Shown in pieces: positions 59,973 through 64,000 of a DNA stretch of 64,000 nucleotides. Made by a program: the position numbers and the translations under genes. Within the stretch, counting starts at the first letter, position 1. Each line of letters starts with the position of its first letter. Where the stretch lies: NCBI RefSeq assembly GCF_007830235.1, contig NZ_VLKI01000004.1, positions 277,749 through 341,748 of the forward strand, written 5' to 3'. Origin of the DNA: Cytobacillus oceanisediminis. GTDB lineage: Bacteria > Bacillota > Bacilli > Bacillales > Cytobacillaceae. Under the pieces are notes generated by a model, which searched no databases, was not told the DNA's origin, and saw nothing but the letters and a program-made list of their open reading frames with translations.

Positions 59973-60918
59973 ATGAAAATTGTGTCTTCTATATTGCCCC
60001 CAGAAGCACTCCGTGAAGAGGTGCAAAAGGATTTCCGCAAGCAGAGTTTCTGTTTTATAAAGGGATTGAAACGGCCGGGGAATCTTTTTATGATGCAGAA
60101 ATATTTATTCATACGGAGAAGATTTAACGGAGGAACATATACATAAATCGAAAAAATTAAAATGGATTATGGTAATGTCCGCTGGAATGGATGAAATGCC
60201 TTTTAAAGCATGCTAGGAAAAAGGAATCCTTGTTACGAATGCGAGGGGAATCCATAAAATTGCGATGGCGGAGTTCACGCTGGGTACAATGTTGGGCCAT
60301 GTTAAACAAATGGCTGCATTGGCGAGAAATGAGCGGGATGAGGTTTGGGATAGAAAACTGCCTATGGAGGAACTGCGAGGCAAGACTTTATTGGTACTGG
60401 GTATCGGTGCTAGCGGAGGGGAAATCGCGAGGTTAGCTAAATGCTTTGGAATGAATGTAGCAGGAGTGAATAGGAGCGGGAAAGACGCAGCTGGGGGAGA
60501 CCGTATCTATAGTATTAGCCAGCTTAGTGAAATACTTCCTAAAGCTGATTTTTTTGTATCTGTTTTGCCTAGTACAGTTGAAACAAGGTTTTTGCTTAAG
60601 AAAGAACATTTTGCAGCCATGAAGGATTCCGCTGTTTTTATAAATATAGGGAGAGGTGATCTTGTGGAGGAGGTTCTTCTTTCTGTATTAAAAACAGACC
60701 AGATTTCACATGCCTACCTGGATGTTTTCGCTAATGAGCCGCTTCCAAAAGCGCATCCGTTCTGGAAAATGGAAAATGTGACAGTCACACCACACCACTC
60801 AAGCATTACTAAAAATTATTTACCCAGATCTTTTGAAATTTTTAAGCATAACCTTCATACATATATTAAAAATAACAAAGATTATATTAATGTGATTGAT
60901 CTTGAAAGAGGGTATTAA
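59973..60918 (+). pseudogene. D-2-hydroxyacid dehydrogenase pseudogene (two frameshifts, one stop)
   Basis: Remains of a phosphoglycerate/D-2-hydroxyacid dehydrogenase of about 315 aa. It opens normally (MKIVSSILPPEALREEV), loses one base near 60032 (frame 3 to 2), loses another near 60109 (frame 2 to 1), and meets an in-frame TAG at 60214-60216 between FKAC and EKGILVTNARG. From there the frame is intact to 60918: NAD motif LVLGIGASGGEIA, catalytic Arg in NIGRGDLV and His in TPHHSS. All lesions lie in the first ~85 codons. The intact C-terminal part could still be translated from ATG 60265, but lacks half of the catalytic domain. Ends 1 bp before the next start. Confidence 0.85.
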
Positions 60919-60919
60919 G

Positions 60920-61477
60920 ATGAAAATTTATACAAAAACTGGAGATAAGGGAACAACTTCTTTGGTATATGGGCAAAGGGTCAATAAAGATGATATCCGT
61001 GTTGAAGCCTATGGCACATGTGATGAAGCCAACTCAATGATTGGGATGGCGCTAAGCCACTTAACAGCTGAATTTTTAACTAATAAAGAAAAGATAGAAA
61101 AAGTTTTTCACAAAGTACAGACTGATTTGTTTCACGCAGGCGCTGAGCTTGCAACGCCCAAAGGAAAGGAAGTTAAATGGGTCATATCAGAAGAGGATAT
61201 TGCCTTCATGGAAAAACAAATCGATGAATGGGATACAGAACTTGCTGCCCTCACTAACTTTATTCTGCCTGGCGGCCAGACATCTGGAGCTGCCTTCCAT
61301 GTGGCAAGAACAATCGTAAGAAGGGCTGAGCGCTGTGCGGTCTCACTGGGGGAAGATGTAAACCCACTTGTTCTTGCCTATTTAAACCGTTTATCCGATT
61401 TGTTATTTGTCTCAGCTCGCATTGTAAATCATCATTTAGGATCCAGCGAGCATACATTGCATGCTGATAAAAGCTGA
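60920..61477 (+). CDS. pduO: PduO-type cob(I)alamin adenosyltransferase (185 aa)
   Basis: Transfers the adenosyl group of ATP to cob(I)alamin, giving adenosylcobalamin. N-terminal MKIYTKTGDKGTTSLVYGQR is the ATP-binding loop of PduO/MMAB-type enzymes; LPGGQTSGAAFHVARTIVRR with RRAERCAV and LAYLNRLSDLLFV are the remaining hallmarks. Trimeric helical bundle by family. The ATG at 60920 follows GAAAGAGGG; the frame open from 60896 belongs to the pseudogene tail. Related to B. subtilis YvqK. Confidence 0.92.
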   Translation: MKIYTKTGDKGTTSLVYGQRVNKDDIRVEAYGTCDEANSMIGMALSHLTAEFLTNKEKIEKVFHKVQTDLFHAGAELATPKGKEVKWVISEEDIAFMEKQIDEWDTELAALTNFILPGGQTSGAAFHVARTIVRRAERCAVSLGEDVNPLVLAYLNRLSDLLFVSARIVNHHLGSSEHTLHADKS

Positions 61478-61504
61478 TTTCCCTCTATTAAAGTGTTTGC
61501 AATA

Positions 61505-61551
61505 TTGACAAATGTGGTAAAAAATTAGTACACTATTTATAAAGATTATAA
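61505..61551 (+). promoter_or_regulatory. perR promoter with Per box
   Basis: -35 TTGACA (61505-61510), 18-bp spacer, -10 TACACT (61529-61534), then TTATAAAGATTATAA (61537-61551), which matches the PerR consensus TTATAATNATTATAA at all but one position. This supports autoregulation, as known for B. subtilis perR. Confidence 0.75.
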
Positions 61552-61580
61552 AGTAATAATATTTGTTGGAAAAGAGGTGC

Positions 61581-62024
61581 ATGGCGGTGGCGCAAATGGA
61601 ATTAAAAGAGGCGCTGGATACTTTGAAAGAAACAGGAGTCCGTATCACTCCGCAGCGTCATGCGATACTTGAATATTTAATAAACTCCATGTCACACCCG
61701 ACTGCAGACGATATATACAAAGCATTAGAAGGTAAATTCCCTAATATGAGTGTGGCTACAGTTTACAATAATTTACGAGTATTCCGTGAGGTCGGCCTGG
61801 TAAAGGAGCTAACATACGGAGACGCATCGAGCCGCTTCGATTTTGTAACTACTCATCACTACCATGTCATTTGTGAAAGCTGCGGCAAGATTGTAGACTT
61901 CCACTATCCTGGCCTTGATGAAGTAGAGCATCTTGCCTCGCATGTAACAGGTTTTAAAATCAGCCATCATAGAATGGAGATCTATGGAACCTGTCCTGAA
62001 TGTGCAAGCAAAGAAGCCCACTAA
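61581..62024 (+). CDS. perR: Peroxide-responsive Fur-family repressor PerR (147 aa)
   Basis: Fe/Mn-dependent repressor of the peroxide stress regulon, inactivated by metal-catalysed histidine oxidation. The sequence is nearly that of B. subtilis PerR. Regulatory-metal ligands His39, Asp87, His93, His95 and Asp106 and structural zinc cysteines Cys98/Cys101 (CESC) and Cys138/Cys141 (CPEC) are all present, each offset by two from B. subtilis numbering. DNA-binding helix [12 protein letters not shown]. The ATG at 61581 follows AAAGAGGTGC. Confidence 0.95.
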   Translation: MAVAQMELKEALDTLKETGVRITPQRHAILEYLINSMSHPTADDIYKALEGKFPNMSVATVYNNLRVFREVGLVKELTYGDASSRFDFVTTHHYHVICESCGKIVDFHYPGLDEVEHLASHVTGFKISHHRMEIYGTCPECASKEAH

Positions 62025-62035
62025 TAAAATAGTAC

Positions 62036-62064
62036 AAAGCTGCCGGCTGGATGCTGACAGCTTT
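62036..62064 (+). terminator. perR terminator
   Basis: AAAGCTG and CAGCTTT stem with a 15-nt loop followed by TTCTTTTTG. Confidence 0.7.
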
Positions 62065-62107
62065 TTCTTTTTGCTTAAGTGTAAACTGAACAATTTATAA
62101 TAAAAAA

Positions 62108-62126
62108 CCGGCTATAAGCTAGCCGG
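62108..62126 (-). terminator. ygzB terminator
   Basis: CCGGCTA-TAAGC-TAGCCGG perfect stem; on the minus strand followed by six T residues. Confidence 0.85.
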
Positions 62127-62160
62127 CCATTCGAATCGCGAATATGAAGCGGTGAGGTTA

Positions 62161-62517
62161 TCAGCTCTGCTTCGTATCTTTTTTGTTGTATTTTTCATTA
62201 AATTCAACGCCCTCAAGTTTTGGATCAAGCGTTAAAGGCTCTTTACAATACATGCACATATCAACACGGCCTAGCATTTTGGTATGCTTGCCGCAATTTG
62301 GACAAACCACTTGCACGGTTTTTGTTGAAAGCATGCCGATCCAAAAATATACACCTGTGCTTGCAAGGATAAACAGCATTCCAAGCAGCATAAATATTGT
62401 CATGAGAAGAGGGGAGTTTCTAAAGAAGATTCCTACGTACATAACGATAAATCCGATAAAAATCAAACTTAGGGCAAATGTACGAATTTTATTGATTTTA
62501 CTTGAGTACTTAGCCAT
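62161..62517 (-). CDS. ygzB: YgzB-family membrane protein (118 aa)
   Basis: Two membrane helices (~12-32, ~38-62) after a short basic N-terminus [20 protein letters not shown], then a zinc-ribbon-like [21 protein letters not shown] (two CxxC pairs) and an acidic tail. Family and position next to perR agree with B. subtilis YgzB. Function unknown. ATG after AGGAGGGAAC. Confidence 0.88.
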   Translation of the reverse strand: MAKYSSKINKIRTFALSLIFIGFIVMYVGIFFRNSPLLMTIFMLLGMLFILASTGVYFWIGMLSTKTVQVVCPNCGKHTKMLGRVDMCMYCKEPLTLDPKLEGVEFNEKYNKKDTKQS

Positions 62518-62664
62518 TCTGTTCCCTCCTAAAAGCTAACTATACCATAACCTCTTTACGTAAATAAATATTAATATAGAATGGTGTCGAAAAATGTCTC
62601 ACATTTAGGGAGGATTTCATTTATAATTGTCGAAGATATACGCTATCAATAAACTGGAGGAATT

Positions 62665-63543
62665 ATGATGGAAGATATTCTCCGTCCTATTTATCAAGAA
62701 CGGGCAAGCCAGGCGAATACTCTCGGAGTGATCATGACCGAGAAGATGCAAAAAGCACTTCCTGCTACAGATACCTTTGATGCTGTGCTCCTGATTCTTG
62801 TAAAGGAAGCAGATGAACCGGTGTTTGTTAAACATTACACATATAAGGATAAAAAAGCAGCTCTTCATATAGTTACAGATAAGCAGCTGCGTGAATGGAT
62901 CCTTTTGGGATCAAACCGCAAGATCTTTGATTGGCTCTATAATGGAAAAGTTCTTTTTGATCGAAATGAATATATTCATAATTTGAAAGTAGAATTAAGG
63001 GAATTTCCGTTCTACGGCAGGAAATTAAAGATGGGGCTGGAGTTTGCGAAGCTGATCCGCCGGTACATGGATGGCAAAGCATTTTTTGAGAACCGCCATT
63101 ATTTTGACGCCTATAATCATATTGTTCATTCTCTCCATCATCTGGCCAGGCTTGCAGTGATCGAAAATGGTTTTCATCCCGAGGTAACCGTTTGGAACCA
63201 AGTGAAACAAATTGAGCCAGAAATTATGAAGTTATATGAAGAGCTTGTAAATAGCCAGGAACCGTTGGAAAAAAGACTGGAACTGTTATTTTTGGCCAGT
63301 GAGTTCTTGATTCATTCAAGGACTAAACAAGGTATTACCCATCTTACAGATATTCTTGGTGAAAAAGAAGAATGGTCTATCCATGATATTATGAGCCATG
63401 AAGAACTTCATTTATATTCAGTTGACTTAAGTATGCTTCTTGAATATCTAATTGATAAACATATTATAGAAGTAGTGAATATAGAAACGAAGGGACAAGG
63501 GATATATCACCGGTATTATAAACTCGGAAAAAAATTATCGTAA
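62665..63543 (+). CDS. ygxA: Nucleotidyltransferase-like protein YgxA (292 aa)
   Basis: Soluble helical protein of the nucleotidyltransferase-like family: MEDILRPIYQERASQANTLG, DAVLLILVKEADEPVF (degenerate NTase strand) and a C-terminal winged-helix-like SVDLSMLLEYLIDKHIIEVV. Canonical GS...DxD catalytic motifs are not evident, so activity is doubtful. Conserved directly upstream of an rrn operon as in B. subtilis (ygxA-rrnD). ATGATG start after CTGGAGG; the second ATG (62668) is also possible. Confidence 0.87.
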   Translation: MMEDILRPIYQERASQANTLGVIMTEKMQKALPATDTFDAVLLILVKEADEPVFVKHYTYKDKKAALHIVTDKQLREWILLGSNRKIFDWLYNGKVLFDRNEYIHNLKVELREFPFYGRKLKMGLEFAKLIRRYMDGKAFFENRHYFDAYNHIVHSLHHLARLAVIENGFHPEVTVWNQVKQIEPEIMKLYEELVNSQEPLEKRLELLFLASEFLIHSRTKQGITHLTDILGEKEEWSIHDIMSHEELHLYSVDLSMLLEYLIDKHIIEVVNIETKGQGIYHRYYKLGKKLS

Positions 63544-63655
63544 AAAAACATTAAAAGCTATTGACCTTTATTTAAATCCTTGTTATATTTATATCCGTCG
63601 CTGCGATATGAACAAAAAACATTTTCACAGCTGACGGATTTCTTTCAAAAAAGTG

Positions 63656-63685
63656 TTGACAGTTAGAAACAAAACATGTTATATT
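63656..63685 (+). promoter_or_regulatory. rRNA operon promoter
   Basis: TTGACA (63656-63661), 18-bp spacer, TATATT (63680-63685), about 135 bp upstream of the mature 16S 5' end. The leader contains TTTGAAAACTGAACGAAC typical of Bacillus rrn leaders. I saw only one clear promoter; Bacillus operons often have two. Confidence 0.75.
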
Positions 63686-63818
63686 AATAAAGTCGCTTCT
63701 GAGCGATAAGGCAAAATATAACAAAGAGAAATTGATCTTTGAAAACTGAACGAACAAAAACGTCAACGTTAATTCTTTAGTCTTTTTTAAAAAGACAACT
63801 TATGAGCTTAATCAACTC

Positions 63819-64000
63819 TTATATGGAGAGTTTGATCCTGGCTCAGGACGAACGCTGGCGGCGTGCCTAATACATGCAAGTCGAGCGGACGGATGGGAGC
63901 TTGCTCCCGGAAGTCAGCGGCGGACGGGTGAGTAACACGTGGGCAACCTGCCTGTAAGACTGGGATAACTTCGGGAAACCGGAGCTAATACCGGATAATT
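63819..64000 (+). rRNA. rrs: 16S ribosomal RNA (5' end, cut by the window)
   Basis: Contains GGAGAGTTTGATCCTGGCTC (universal 27F site), GAACGCTGGCGGCGTGCC, AATACATGCAAGTCGAGCGG and GTGAGTAACACGTGGGCAAC. The start is placed six bases before GGAGAG by analogy with B. subtilis. The V1 loop (GGATGGGAGCTTGCTCCC) is of Bacillus type. About 1,370 nt remain outside the window. Confidence 0.97.

Noticed and set aside
60191..60436. Separate gene in the alternative frame over the dehydrogenase pseudogene
   Set aside because: The Trp/Arg-rich translation has no family resemblance and is the shadow of the damaged dehydrogenase frame.

Overview
The window is a chromosomal stretch of a Gram-positive, endospore-forming Bacillaceae. 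This rests on small acid-soluble spore protein genes (sspK, sspE), strong AGGAGG-type ribosome binding sites with many GTG/TTG starts, low-to-moderate GC, and a 16S rRNA 5' end of Bacillus type. From about 29.0 kb to the right edge the gene order follows the Bacillus subtilis yfhD-yfhE-yfhF-recX-yfhH-sspK-yfhJ-yfhP-mutY-yfhS-fabL-sspE-ygaB-ygaC(ntdP)-ygaD-ygaE-gsaB-ygaF-perR-ygzB-ygxA-rrn segment. Extra blocks are inserted: a peptide-type ABC operon (41.5-47.3 kb), a glutamate synthase large subunit (49.1-53.5 kb), a three-gene ABC-2 exporter plus K+ channel (55.7-59.2 kb), and a decayed dehydrogenase plus a cobalamin adenosyltransferase (60.0-61.5 kb). A Cytobacillus/Bacillus firmus-like host is my best guess, by inference only.

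Layout. 0-2.3 kb: two tandem cytosine-deaminase-like amidohydrolases, the first cut by the window edge. 2.3-12.1 kb: mixed genes (ankyrin protein, CynX-type MFS, GNAT, alpha/beta hydrolase, an MltG-like protein without catalytic domain, YerD-type FMN glutamate-synthase-like protein, NAD(P)-binding protein, ferritin, YitT protein). 12.4-16.4 kb: proline uptake and catabolism (putB, putP, putR), without P5C dehydrogenase. 16.6-21.4 kb: branched-chain amino acid ABC importer livJ-HMGF, with a terminator and a palindromic repeat between the binding protein and the permeases. 21.5-27.6 kb: membrane GDPD, a heterodimeric ABC exporter with one degenerate ATP site, and an M20 peptidase.

27.6-28.9 kb: a 700-bp gene-free stretch with about ten DnaA-box-like 9-mers and two GTGAA-N4-TTCAC palindromes in front of a DoxX gene. 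This is the most unusual part of the window. 29-41 kb: the conserved yfh/yga block (RecX, MutY, FabL, SASPs, NtdP, ABC exporter YgaD). 41.5-63.5 kb: peptide ABC importer, YgaE, GltB (with an upstream cre site and CodY-like box), GsaB, ABC-2 exporter, K+ channel, peroxiredoxin, a hydroxyacid dehydrogenase pseudogene, cobalamin adenosyltransferase, PerR with its own Per box, YgzB and YgxA. The right edge enters an rRNA operon (promoter and the first ~180 nt of 16S rRNA).

Several repeat families sit between genes: palindromic elements of about 160-235 bp with terminal inverted repeats (four copies plus a remnant), GTCTAG-headed elements (two copies plus a remnant), a 21-bp-period array and a 52-bp tandem array. 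I saw no tRNA gene, prophage, insertion sequence with transposase, or CRISPR array.
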